A stretch of 64,000 nt of DNA, taken from the NCBI GenBank assembly GCA_963169105.1, contig OY720634.1, positions 116,286,430 to 116,350,429 of the forward strand, read 5' to 3'. The notes under the pieces were generated by a model that had not been told where the DNA came from, ran no database searches, and was given only the letters and a program-made list of their open reading frames with translations. The DNA is from Ceriagrion tenellum. Taxonomy: Eukaryota > Arthropoda > Insecta > Odonata > Coenagrionidae. This document shows positions 1 to 11,700 of this stretch, piece by piece. The first letter of the stretch is position 1, and every line of letters begins with the position of its first letter. The translations under genes were made by a program, and so were the position numbers.

Positions 1-183
1 AAATTACTATGTAATGGGCTCTCCGGAATAGTAGATCCTGATATTTTTCCACAAGTTGAGCTTGAAGAGGAATTACGTGAAGCTTTAGAAATGAAAAAAA
101 TCCTCTGGGACGGGGAAGTAATACACCTTTGCATTAAATTAGAGGGGATATTAAAGACGCCAGCAATCATGGGGAAAAAATAA
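1..183 (+). CDS. C-terminal end of an unrecognised protein (partial, 5' end outside window)
   Basis: Frame 1 is open from the first base to a TAA at 181-183, giving 60 residues with a protein-like composition: acidic and helix-forming in the middle (QVELEEELREALEMKK, about residues 23-38) and mixed hydrophobic after that. No ATG is needed because the gene enters from the left. An AATAAA lies 66 bases after the stop, which fits a terminal exon. One oddity: a -1 shift at the run GGGGAAAAAA (171-180) opens frame 3 up to a TAA at 288-290 and adds a further protein-like stretch beginning GEKIRISFDGLDVQPVVNF. The true end may therefore be longer, with one base lost or gained in the homopolymer, or this may be a decayed copy. 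I do not recognise the family. A transposon-derived coding remnant is possible. Confidence 0.45.
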   Translation, partial: KLLCNGLSGIVDPDIFPQVELEEELREALEMKKILWDGEVIHLCIKLEGILKTPAIMGKK

Positions 184-248
184 GGATTTCATTTGATGGA
201 TTAGACGTTCAGCCAGTCGTTAATTTCAGGAAAATAGAAGTAATTTCG

Positions 249-254
249 AATAAA
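249..254 (+). promoter_or_regulatory. Candidate poly(A) signal AATAAA
   Basis: AATAAA follows the frame-1 stop by 66 bases. In this AT-rich DNA the hexamer is common by chance, so only its position supports it. If the frame-3 extension to 290 is the true end of the gene, this copy lies inside coding sequence and another signal would be used. Confidence 0.3.
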
Positions 255-290
255 AAAACTTGTGGGTCCCGTCTGACGCATTTTTCATAA

Positions 291-3200
291 ATTCATTCTA
301 CTAACTCCTATTCAGTGTAATTTAACTGTTAGCGGAGCTTCATGAAGGAAAAAGTAAAATCTCTAAAATCGCTTCTAAATACCTATTCACCGTAGCACTC
401 ACGGTGTCTTTCCCAGTCAAATTTTCTGAGCCTCGTTGTCTCGTCTGGCTGATTAATTCAAAAGTTTATTTGTCATTTAACTCTCTCTCCAAATTCCCTC
501 GTCACCGATGAGAGTGGCTGTTCTATTAAGTATTTTTATGTTAACAGCGGTGCTGTGACCTTATCCCATACCATGTCCTCGCTCCATTCCGAACGTTTTT
601 ACTCAATGTAAATCCAACTTTGAATGGCAATTAATTTTGTTGACTCTTGTCAGGGACTTGACTTTAAAGCATTGTAATGAAGGGTTTATATAGAAATTCA
701 CTCATATATTTAAACCAGAAGTTCTTTTTTTGACTTATGTAGATAGATTTTTTTCTAGTATTGATTGCGCTATTTCTCCGCAGGAAATAATTTTTTAGTT
801 ATGTAAGTAAAAGCGTCTGAAATCACATTTTTTACTTTACTACTGGATTTTAAGAAAAAAAGTTGGGCTTTAAATTGTACTTGAAATTAAGGGAAAAATT
901 AAGTAAAATGATTTGGTTAGAATGTGGGGTGGTTTTTCACAAATCAAAATTATATTGTTGATTAAATATTGAAATTGAAATATGTATTTCATATTCATTT
1001 TCTTGTTGTCGTTGAGTAATATCAAAATGTGAGAAAGTGGTTATTTAATGGACAACAGTTTTATTATCCGCTGTTTCTCATTTTCCTACTTATGTTGATT
1101 TAGTACATCAAAACCTAGGTCCCAATAAAAATGTTTAGAAAATATGTAATAGAGTGAGTTTGAGTGACTATTTTAAGTTTGATTAAGCGGTTATTGATGA
1201 CTTTAAATGTGCTTACGTAATCATTACCTATTTCTTCATTCTATTATTATCCATTTTTGTTTTTTTTTCTGTTTGTTTTTCTTGGTTATTTAAAGTAAAA
1301 AATTTGTGAATAAAAACTTTAACCTGCGTTTTTTCTGCAGTTTATGGGCCCTAAATGATAAGATAAATAAGTGTGCTTATAAATAAAAATTTCGTGGTAT
1401 AAGAATATTTTTAGCTCGGTAAAATTTGCGATTTCAACTTGAATTCTCCTTTCTTGACGGAGGGAAATGTCATGCGTGATGACTCTTACGGTTTTGGTTT
1501 GCGACGACTTGTAGGACGTCGCGGGTGGTGAAAAAAACCAGTAGCGCTTGATGCAAACTGAAAGTTTTAACTAAGTAAATAATAATTCGATTGCCTGTAT
1601 CTCCTTGAGCGTCAAATGTTTCGTACTGATCCTTATCAGTCGTGGAAGTGCGCGTCAAATGTGTCAAGCTTTATTGAAGAATTACGCGAGCTTTACTCAC
1701 GACAGCTTACTTATATGTCAAACGATAACTCTACAGATTTCGGCGATAACGGAGGATTATTATGATTATCAATTAGTAAACAATGAATATTGATCCTCTT
1801 ATGAAATTTATGTTCGTCTCATTTACCCGTGTTCCTGTACCCTACTCGAGACCTGTAACTTCGTTAGAAGTTCAAGACAAGGCTCTCTTGGCCACTAAGT
1901 ATGTCTCCTATAAAATGCTTGACTAAAGGGTCATTCTATGTCAAATGTTTCATTTAAATAGTGAATGGCTGCCTGATCATTTTTCATAAAATACATTTCG
2001 TACGCACGCATATTCACATATATTGGGAGTTGAATCCAATGATTTCAAAATTTTCTTCCCCCTTCGTTGTCTCGCGGCAGCCATTTCTCCAAGATAATAC
2101 ATGGGAATTTTTAGTGTTAATGCTTACTCTATCTTATATGACCCAATACCTGATTATGGCACCATAAATATGCTGAAAATGTACTTTTTTGCACATAAGT
2201 TTTCTCTTTTCCTTTTACATTTATCCACTGGTGAAATCGAACTTGGAGTCAACATTTTATTCCTATAAAGAACTGGTTTTCGATTCAATAAATCTGTGCG
2301 AAGAAAATCTTTCCTTTTGAGATAATTTGAACTTAAAGTAACACATTATAAGAACAATTCTAGTGAGCGGTTAACTAGAGAAACTAGCCCTTTAACTTCA
2401 AGAAGCTCATAAAAATTTCTTTTCGCTCGAAAACGACAATTTTTGGACCTCGTTTTCTCGGGTGGGTAATCTATCAAAAATATGTACCGTACAGAATATA
2501 AACATGTCGTAAGGGACAATGCATTATTAAAATTTTTAGTTTAATGTTCTGCTAATAAGGGAATATACAGTGATTAGAAACTAACGAGGCATTCAACAAT
2601 AGCCATTTTGAGACTTCATTTTCCCCTTATGGGGAGCTATTAAAGATATGCCAATTGCTGAATATTAAGATATGCTCGAGTAGAACGTATGGCTGCAACT
2701 ATAACTTTGATTTTCTACCAGTATTTATGGCTGTTGTAAAGCAGAGCGAAATGGAATAAAAATATGTGGCTTTACCGATTTTTGAGTGTTGCCAGGGGGA
2801 TGTAATTGTTAGAGGTCCAATGGAAACGTTGGTTACAGCGTATTGCTTTCATTCAATTTCTCGCTACTTTTCAACTGCCATCTCGGCGAATCTACGAAAA
2901 TAATAAAATAACAGATTTTTTATACTTCCTGTTTTAATGCAAGTGTGTTGACATTATAAAGCGTTCATCTATTTGAATACTAATGTTTTACGGGGAGTGA
3001 ACCGTGCATACTGGCACAGATTAGGAAAGGTAGCCAATGTGGTCCCTTGGAGAGTAGCTGTAACATACTCTTCGCCTCTATTGGACAGAGGACACGGCCG
3101 AAATGTAATAAAATGGGGAAGTCTCTTCACTACCCCTATATTATGCATCGCCCACCTCTATATAAACGGCTGTACGAGAGGAGACGAGCTTACTCTGGTT

Positions 3201-4139
3201 ACGACCCGTGCCGGTAGAAGATTGAGAAAGTCCTTCACCTCAACGTTCTTCATGCTCTGCGACCCTGAGAAACGGGTCGGCAATTAACGTAAGATTTCAT
3301 TTACGAAATTTCCTTTTCTTTTGTATTGGCCTAATTATTTATGCGCACACTCATACCCTATCTCTACTAAGGGATCGTGAGTGCCGCACATTTTTGCTAC
3401 TTAGGATTGGGCTTATGAAATAGGTTTTATTATAAGTAATAAGTAAATTTGTGTTCAAATTCCTACTTCCACCATTGTAAACCCTCTTTTTGCTAAGAGA
3501 TAGTTTATACGTACACGCTAGCTCCAAAATATATATCTTTTTCTCAATGTTTTTACCAATCCGCGCTGATTCCGAGCGGTTACTCACTTGGAAAATGTGT
3601 CCTAAATCCTTCAGAAATTAATTAGACTTTATTTGAATTAGTCTATTAATATAATATCAAGAATGTTAGTTGACCCGATTTCTGTCAAATTGTCTTCAGC
3701 TTGACTTTACTAGAAGCCGTCATTACTTCGGCTTTTCTTAACCTCATGGTTTTAATCTAAGCGTGATCTTCTCATAATAGTCCAGTAAATTAGCATGGGA
3801 AAGGGATATTATCTTGAAACCGATGAGGGGAAACATGTGGGACAATATTTGTATCGGGTTTTATATCTAGTTTTAAGCACATCTATTTTCGTCATTTTGT
3901 TCCTTGGAAAGAGAAAAAGGAGTTCAAAGTAACTGCTATTATGCTCTACATTTATTTATTCCCTTCCATGTTAAAGCCATTATCCATTATATCTGTGCCC
4001 TTTTTCCACGCGAGAAAATGTCCACGTACTATATGGAGACCAAAAATGTCCAAAGTGAACTAAGTGATAATCCGAAACCTTGGAAAAATCTAGTTGACCC
4101 AGAAGAATGAGGAAGATGCCATTGGACTGAGAAGAATTT
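291..4139. other. Non-coding, AT-rich; no gene supported
   Basis: Only short open frames without family resemblance occur here. The longest is 104 codons at 2973-3287 (+), in a locally less AT-rich stretch; it has no recognisable domain and no splice or start context that argues for it. A degenerate hammerhead-like motif near 1095-1121 is listed separately. Confidence 0.5.
1095..1121 (+). other. Degenerate hammerhead-like motif (possible Penelope-like element remnant)
   Basis: TTGATTTAGTACATCAAAAC is followed by CCTAGGTC. The 3' part, CAAAACCTAGGTC (1109-1121), matches GAAACCTAGGTC of the motif at 40383-40394 except for the first base and one extra A. The following bases (CCAATAAAAATG...AATATGTAATAGAG) loosely resemble what follows the motif inside the inverted repeat at 40848-41005. 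The CUGANGA core is not intact, so this is at best a decayed copy. Confidence 0.25.
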
Positions 4140-4900
4140 ATTGGAGGAGATAGAGGGAGGTGTCTTGCTTCGGACACATATACGCGGGCCAAATAGATCC
4201 GTCAGGGGTGGCCGTAAAATAGTGCCCCCCCGAAATGGAATCTCGGGGACATTGTAGCAGGTGGGAAGGAATGGAAGGTCGAGTCCTCGGGTACGGGAGG
4301 CCCGGAGGTCGGGGTCAGAAAGCGGCAGATGTGAAGGGGGAAAGGGAGGGATAGCCACCAAGGTCGACGTCCCGGGCATTGTCCCAGCGTCCGGTGAAGT
4401 GAAAGTTAAGTTGAGAAAGGGAAAGGTTTCCTTGGAGACGGGTGAGCTGAGTGGCAGAGGGATGGCGGAGAAAGGATGTGGCGGTCCATTTTGGACATCC
4501 GCCTTTCCGGGTTCTCCGGCTCGTAAATGTAATTTTCCCGTGCTTGCCACGTTCGTATAAATGGCGGGGAAGACTAAATTTAATAAGGTGCGCATTCCCT
4601 TAATAAGCCGGCATATTTTGACGAAGGCAGAAGGGGACGAGGCCGTGTGGACCAGTGAAATACTCTGAAATTGTTTAGAGGAAAAATCAGCCTGGTCCGG
4701 GAGTCGAACCATAGACCTTTGTTTTGCTGGTCAATGTGGATAAAGCTGGATTAGCATGGTCGGAAAAGCGGACGACAGAAGGCGGAAATCGGACGGGAGG
4801 AAAGAGGAAAGGAATTTACATGGAGACGGAAAGTCGGAAAACGGAAAGGTGACGGAAAGTAAACAGGGTGGTGTGCGAATTCTTATCTAGAAGAACTCAC
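4140..4900. other. GC-rich block with a tRNA-like B box and repeated CGGAAA words
   Basis: Base composition changes abruptly to GC-rich and purine-rich on the + strand. A 227-codon open frame (4029-4712, minus) covers most of it, but the product is low-complexity and Pro/Ser/Leu-rich, and the openness follows from composition. On the minus strand GGTTCGACTCCC (around 4700) resembles a pol III B box followed by CGGACCAGG, so a worn SINE head is possible. From 4760 to 4870 the word CGGAAA recurs many times. A CpG-island-like regulatory block or an old repeat are the two readings. Confidence 0.3.
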
Positions 4901-5205
4901 GGAAGAACAACACCCAATTATGAATTATTGGCATTGCAATGTAAGATAAAAGTCATTCGATAATATATATCTCTATCTGTAATAAACTTTATTACAAGAT
5001 GTCATTTGCTCATACTAAGAATGAGGTAACAAACAAGTCGTAACCACCTGATACGGGAGACTTTTTGAGGAGGCCTAACATTTTATTCGGAGTATGATTG
5101 TCAAGAAAATGTAACCGATTTAGAAAATTAGGATCCATTTAATTCGCCAATTATTATTACAGTCATTTCATACGCACGTAGATGTGTATACTTTTATTGA
5201 CCGCT
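4901..5205. other. Non-coding; nothing recognised
   Basis: AT-rich sequence with no open frame or repeat that I can support. Confidence 0.5.
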
Positions 5206-5270
5206 ATGCATATACTTCCGTTTTGCATATTCCGTTTCGCATATTCCGTAATGCATATTCCGTTTGCATT
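5206..5270 (+). repeat. Short tandem repeat, about 15-bp unit
   Basis: The word GCATATTCCGT recurs with variants: TGCATATACTTCCG, TTGCATATTCCGTTTC, GCATATTCCGTAA, TGCATATTCCGTTT. About four imperfect units are present. The open frame 5184-5375 running through it is a by-product. Confidence 0.65.
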
Positions 5271-5637
5271 ACCGTATCATATGTGATACTTAATTTATCT
5301 TTGACGATAAAATTTGACATTTTGCAACAAATCATTGAAAAAATCTTTATGCGAGTAAGGTTTATTATGCCATAGTATCACATATTAGAACACCATTGAA
5401 CAGTTATTTGACTTAAGCCGTTGTGGATTTCCTCTATGGGGCCTTACAGTGCACTGAGTAGAAGTAGGGTGCAATGAAAAAAGAGGGTCATTACTTTATG
5501 AATTAAAGTTAGGTCATAAATTGCATCATTGAAACTGCATATAATACGCTGAGAGTTTGTATTTATAGACTTCTTTGTTCCGCAATTTCGAATAATTTTC
5601 CCCGCAACCACTGCGGATGTTGTTGCTCTATTGTTTT

Positions 5638-5770
5638 TGACGTCACATTCCGCTCGCGGAAAGCGGAAATATCAAAAAATCCTATCCTCCCGTTCTGCCG
5701 GTCTAAGCTCCGCCTCCAAGTTTTCCGCCGGCCTATGATTGGTTTCCGCTTTTTCGTCTCGTTTTCCGCC
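5638..5770. promoter_or_regulatory. CpG-rich block with a CRE palindrome and clustered TTTCCG/CGGAAA
   Basis: TGACGTCA, the full palindromic CREB/ATF site, lies at 5638-5645. It is followed over 130 bp by CGGAAA/TTTCCG words (around 5655, 5662, 5720, 5747, 5765) and ATTGG (reverse CCAAT) near 5738. The composition contrasts with the AT-rich surroundings. This could be a promoter or enhancer, but no downstream coding start was found, and a TIR element begins at 5789. It may equally be part of an older repeat. Confidence 0.25.
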
Positions 5771-5788
5771 CATGTGAATCCAGTTTAT

Positions 5789-6271
5789 GGTAGTTTGAGC
5801 GAAATATCGTATTACCTAGAAATCAGTGAATTTGGTCTCAATTTGAAAAATATATCACCTTTCCATCGACACCAAAAATTCAACCCCTGTGATACGTGTA
5901 TGCACTCCAGAGAGACCTTATATAAAAAATAAAGCATTTCCTAGACTTAGATTTCGTCAAAAATCAACAGTGTGTAGTTTGTTTTTTATCAACTGTTTTT
6001 GAAAATGAATCATATTGTCACCGCAGTAAATTCTTTGGGATCACAATATACCTTCCGTTTTGATGGAATTTCAAACGTACCGTGTGAAAAAAATGAGTCA
6101 AGTTAAAGATTTATTTGGATATTTTCGTTTGATTACTTACAATTTCTGTCACGTAAAACTACGTTATTGAACCAATAATACAAAATTTAATTTGTGTGTC
6201 TCACAGCTGGTGAAATTATAATTCGAATATGGTCTCTATTATGATTAGGAAACTATCTCGCTCGCACTAGC
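5789..6271. mobile_element. Short non-autonomous DNA transposon (TIR family 1, copy 1)
   Basis: This 483-bp segment is a diverged copy of 19824-20383. Both begin GGTAGTTTGAGCG and end with its inverse; here the right end reads CTCGCTCGCACTAGC, which is degraded. Shared internal blocks keep the same order: ACCTAGAAATC near the left end, a middle block ending in CACCGCAGTAA, then CGTACCGTGTGAAAAA with ATGAGTCAAGTTAAAGA (about 6074-6107), and a block before the right end (ATTATGATTAGGAAACTATC). There is no transposase frame. Superfamily was not assigned because no target-site duplication could be fixed. Confidence 0.7.
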
Positions 6272-8189
6272 TTAAGTATTTAAAATCAGTCTGAAAATTG
6301 GTAGCCGGACGGAGAGGGCGATTTTACGCTTGCAGAGTGATCCAATCCGACCTTGAATGTTCTGCCCTGAGAAAAAGATTAAATATGGTATCTTGCAAAT
6401 GGGCGTTCAACTACGACAATGTAATGGCATTGAGGTGACGCCGCATATGTGTGTGAAGTACGGTTGGGGGCCATTTTGCCCCATGGGCGAAATTTCTTTA
6501 AGTATACATCTTCATCTACGAAATAGCGTACACGCCACCACTAAGAGTGTGTCTTGAAGTGATTCCACACCAGACATGTAGCACTCTTCCCAGTCAAGAT
6601 AAGAACCACACGCGTTTCCCCTGCCGCTGGGAGCAGACCAAAAGGCAGTCGGGAGAACAACGTACTGTCAGACAATAAACTAGGAGTGTGCTTCTTGAGA
6701 CGAGCTTGCTAACATGCATTATTGTCGCAAGATATCTACTGGTTAATATTATTAATGGTATTCATAAATAATATTACTGGATACTGAGTCATGATGAACG
6801 TTAGTTAATGTCGTACATTTCAAGCGGGATGAGTTACTAATAATGATTGTTTGTTATTAAGTGCAAACACAGTCTAATCTATCTAGGAAGGATCAAAGTT
6901 TCGTAAAGCTGATGTAACCCAACTATTATGGTTCCTTATCGTGCAAGGAAGAAATGAGATTTTAAAGCTATCAGTTCTGCAGTCTAAATCCTTTATCTAA
7001 CGCTTGTCTTCGTTTCTACCGTAAAAGTTTGGCTCTTGCAAAATATGTTGAACGTCCACCAAAACATAGTCTGCCTCAAACTTCTGTGAGAAATTGAACT
7101 CATATTTTTCCCTTCAAACAGTTATAGGCTTCCAGTCTGATTCTTTCAAAAATTCACTAACTCTTCTTAGTGTATCGTAAAAAATTTTAACAAATCATGC
7201 TTCCCTCCGCTGCATTGGACCTATTTCTGAAACTAAGCCTATTTGGTAATGACCTCATTTGCTAATGACTCCAAGTGAGGCCACACGAGAGAAAAGGATA
7301 TAAAGCATATCTCGGGACTCCGATATAGTAGTGCGCTTGTTAGAATTAGGTTAGTTTTAAAGCGTTGAGTAAAATGGTGGTAGAACTCAACCATAAAAGG
7401 AAACTAGTATATTTAACAGAATATAACGAAAGTGCCTGGTCACACGTTTTCCACCTCAATGCGGGACAACGTCTGCTGTGACGATATCGTATTTAAAGGC
7501 AAATGTACAAGAACTAGAATCAAATATTGCTTCACCATTAGACGCCCAAACCAGACAAACACAGCAGTTGACGATCGGATAGGTATCCCTCCGGAGGGTG
7601 TCATACAGGTTACCCCATGTAACTGAAAGACCTCCATTTAACACGCTAACGAAAGATCTTATCAATATCAGTTAATTTACTTCAAAATTTTGCCTCTGTA
7701 CTTCGTTTGTTAATGACAAAAAACATTAATGAAATTGAAATTATTATACAAATTGTATAAAAAATTATATAAAAATTGGCTCATACTAATCAAAAATCCC
7801 TTTAGGGAACCCAAGACAACATATTTCGTCGTAAAGGGTCTCATATCATCCATACAGAGAAAATGCATCCAGACGCGCGTTGGTGCCTCTTTAGGCACTG
7901 TCTTCAGCCTTCAACATCTCTTAAACGGTTGGAGATAGATCAAATTCGGCGAAATAAACGCATTTTTTTACTGAAGGATTCATTATGCCGCGAAAATTCA
8001 AATTTTTTTGTGGTATATTTTAGATCCTGTGTGGCACGGATAAATGATATCGCACACCGGCCTTAATATCACGTAGGTATGTGATATGTAAAATCAGTCG
8101 GTCGGTATCAAAATCAATATTTTTGCAGGTGGAACTTTCCGTTTTTGATTTTTGAAAAATAAATAACCAGCCGTAGATGAAGTAAGAAA
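6272..8189. other. Non-coding; nothing recognised
   Basis: Short open frames at 7432-7665 occur on both strands in a slightly GC-richer patch but match no family I know. No inverted repeat or splice-bounded frame was found. Confidence 0.45.
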
Positions 8190-8720
8190 GAAATAGAGAG
8201 TAGAATAGCCCAAGCGAAGAGGCCATTCTACCAAAAGAACAATTTGAAGAATCTACTTAGAGCTGGAAACACAAGCGTGAAAGTAAGGAATCAATTTATC
8301 TTACATCTGGAGCATGTTTATTTATGGCAATGAGACATGGACGATGATTACTACAGAGAAGAAAAGGGTGTAAGCGTTCGAAATGTGGTAATGCAGAGGA
8401 ATGATAGAAATTAAATGGTTGGACCGAGTGAGAAATGAGGAAGTCCTCAGAAGAGTTGGAGAAATGGGAAGTCTTCTGAAAACCCTAAGAAGAAGGGGCA
8501 ATCCAATCGGCCACATCATGAGACATGATGGCCTGTCGAAGAAATTCGTCGAGGGACAGGTTAGCGGGGAAGAATGGCAGAGGAAGGCTTCGTTCAAGAT
8601 TTATGGATTAAGTGATGAAAGATATGAAAGAGAATAAATGCGTGAATAGATCAACTGATAGAAGATTGAGTGGAGGGCTGCGTCAAACCAATCTCAGGAT
8701 TGCTGACTGATGATGATGAA
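8190..8720 (+). mobile_element. LINE 3' fragment (C-terminal region of a reverse-transcriptase protein)
   Basis: Read across frame breaks, the + strand encodes the typical end of one arthropod non-LTR clade. In order: a segment like AQAKRPFYQKNNLLRAGNTS (about 8205-8280), a W-S-V-x-Y-G-x-E-T-W-like segment with NETWTM reading (about 8310-8345), KWLDRVRNEEVLRRVGE (8410-8463), IGHIMRHDGL (8505-8537) and a basic segment. It ends with EWRAASNQS just before a GATGATGATGAAA tail near 8710. Frame shifts and stops separate the blocks, so it is a fossil. The 5' portion (endonuclease and most of the RT) is missing, as expected of 5'-truncated retroposition. Family members recur at 26.2, 35.2, 40.5, 43 and 47.5 kb. 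Confidence 0.8.
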
Positions 8721-11700
8721 AAATATGACGCACCCTAACGTCCATCCAGTACAAACGATAGCACTTGAATTATTGGTTGCTAATTGTTGTTGAAAGACAT
8801 TTCTAAGTCATCCTTTTGGCAGACCATTTTCCTAACTTTATGTTGATTACCTAATCAACCGTCAAATTCCGCGATTTGCAAAATGTTTCATATGTCTTTA
8901 AATACAAAATCATCTTTGTATGTTAGCTTTTTTTTTCTAAGTTGTCAGTGATTCCTATCCAAGTTTTCGAAGTCTTTTGGCGACAGCAGTATGGTTAATT
9001 TTTTCTTTTAACATTCAAAAAATGAGTGATGAGTGATAATACTTTAAAAAAAATGGGTGATGCAAGAGGTGTGATTGGGAAGGTGATTTTGAAAACTAAA
9101 ATCGAGAATATAGTGAGATGAGAGGGATATTGGGATGCAACTCATAAACGTAGGGAAGAATAAATTGACAGTCGCTTGGTGCGGGTTTAGACAGATCACA
9201 TTCTCCGCACCAGTTTCATGAACACTGTGTCCCTTTAAGGCCTCTGTTATCAAAGCAGTGAAGTGTTACGAACAGTCAGTTCTGTGAAAAGTCGTGAAAA
9301 AAGGCTTCATTGCCCTGCGTTCGCCTGAGTGAGCAATGTCGAAGTATGTACATATAAGGATGAACTTCTCCGCTAAATATTTTTGTATTTCGTACATATT
9401 TGAACGAAAAATCCGTAAAAAACATTTCTCACCAGCTTTGCATGGCTTTTAACTAATTTAGGTAGCTTTTAAAATGCGTGTTTGTACTTTTATTTTATTT
9501 CTACTTACCTGGGAGAAGATGGCCGGAACGCGGTCGTAATATGTTATTTACTCTCGCTCTCCCCATTCAAACAAATAAATCACGATCGGATGAATAAAGC
9601 AATAACATCGATGTATGCAATATGGGTGGCCCCTTTGAAGCATTAATAGATTACATTGCGGCCTGAAAGAGCAATGATTTTCCTGATAAAATGAATATTT
9701 GCAGATATGATGGTTTCACTTTGACACGAGAAGTTTGTTAATGTTTTATTGAATGGGGTTTTTCATTTCATTGTTAAATTGAAATTACCCTTAAAAGTAA
9801 AACACTTCAATTTTCTCGCTCACTAATAAAAAAATTATAATGGTATATTAACATTGTAGGAACCGAAGGAGTCTATTTAAATCGAAACTGAGTCTCTTAT
9901 TTCAGTGGGAGTATGAATTTCATCTCCTTGACTCCTATGATAACATGGAGGCCACCTTTACAAGAAAATACGACATATTAAACTACCATGATGCATAAAT
10001 TGAAAGTAAAGATATCAACAACATTGATCGTTCTTTATTTGTTAAGAGTAATGTTAAAGAATTGTTAAAGATATAAATTCATTCGATTTGGGCGGAAAAA
10101 TTACCGATTATCAACGTGTCTAACAATGATTCTGGAATTGGGAGAAACTTTTCGTCCATATTGTTAGCCCCACCTCAAAGTCTTTGTTACCGTTGTGACT
10201 GTTAACTTTGTAACTCTCAGCAACCAGACCATGACTTTGCATGTTCTCCTCGTGTCTTTTTCTCAAAGGAAGGTTTTGATTAATGTCGCTGAATGCCGAG
10301 GTGTTATAAGCAAATTAAAGCTACTAACCACAAAAAAATTTGTTGCCTTGTTTTAATAACATCAGTTAAGTTAACATATCTTTCTTATTTAAAAAAATAG
10401 AGATATGATTTTCGTAAAATAATTTGACAAAAAAATTTAATAAAAGTCTTATTCGAACACATTTTTTGATGTCTCCGAAATTAAGAGTTCTGTCGTACAA
10501 TTTTTTGTTTTTGAGGAATCAAATTTCGACGAGTTTTCGAGACCCATCTTGAAAATAAGATACCGTTAGCATTGATGATAGCAGATCACGAACAATAAAT
10601 ATCTTTTGGACCACTTCCAAAAGTTTAAAATCTCTTCAGTTGATACTAGTCATAAAAATTTGGTGTTTCATCGTCATTTATTGCCATTGCAGAATATTTA
10701 TAAAAAAATATATTTGCGTTGTCATAGCTCGATAACTAAGGAGGACCACATGTTGATAGGACAAAAATGCTTAAAATCACCTCCCTTACCTCTTCCAGAA
10801 GTTTTGAACATTCCACGTGAAACACCTTGTATAACGCAGTGAGGCTCTTTTTATGTATAATTGACATGCATCCGTTGTGAATGTGAACGGAAATCAATTT
10901 CGTGGTGAAACGGTTGGAGAATAACCTTAAATTTATTATGCCTATCAGCCATTGCAAGGATTATGAGTTAGTTTTGACTGATCCAGTCTTCCCTAGTCTT
11001 ACTATGGTCGCTCGATTGCATGTTATTACTCTTCAAGAGCCTGTATTTTCTGATAGCGTAATTAATGAATGTAATTTTCTACCCAAAATTGTTTTTTTTA
11101 ATTAAATATTCATGACTGATTCTGTGCATTTTGCTAAAACAGATTACCAGGGAAACTTCTGAATACAATCGAAGGCTCAATGCAGCGAAAAGTGTCTCAT
11201 TAGATAGGTTTCGTCAGGGGATGTACGCGGATAACTCGGAAGTGTTTTGCTATAACAATACCAGAAGCCTCTCCGATAAAATCTGTAGATGGAATTTAGT
11301 TGTTTTTCAGGCGAGAGCTAAGAAAAAGTACAATACTCTGCTATAATAATTGCTCCATTTCCTCGTCTCTCCAAACAGTCCTGGAACTATACCAGTCAGG
11401 AGAATTATAAAAATTTTCCTTAGATCTGTTAGAAATAATTAATATTACGTGCAATTACAAAAGTTTTCAGCCCAAAGCTATCTCACTGGAATTTTAAAAA
11501 AGTTTAAGTAACATAGCAATTAAAAAATACCCGATTAAAACAGCGACCCCTTCTTACTTACAGCATTGATGACAACAGTTTGATGAGTCAAAATTCGTAA
11601 AGAAAAATCTACCTTAACTCGGGTTCCGCTTCAGACCCGGGTATATCCATAATTTATTTATATTTAGAGCTTTAGTTTTACTTTTATCGTATATATTTAT

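Noticed and set aside
4029..4712. 227-codon minus-strand frame
   Set aside because: Low-complexity Pro/Ser/Leu product opposite a purine-rich, GC-rich stretch; no domain, and the opposite strand is open too.
9505..9600. Minus-strand short frame ending in CAG/GTAAGTAG, possible first exon
   Set aside because: Only a donor-like word; the 19-codon frame is too short and unsupported by an upstream promoter or downstream exon.
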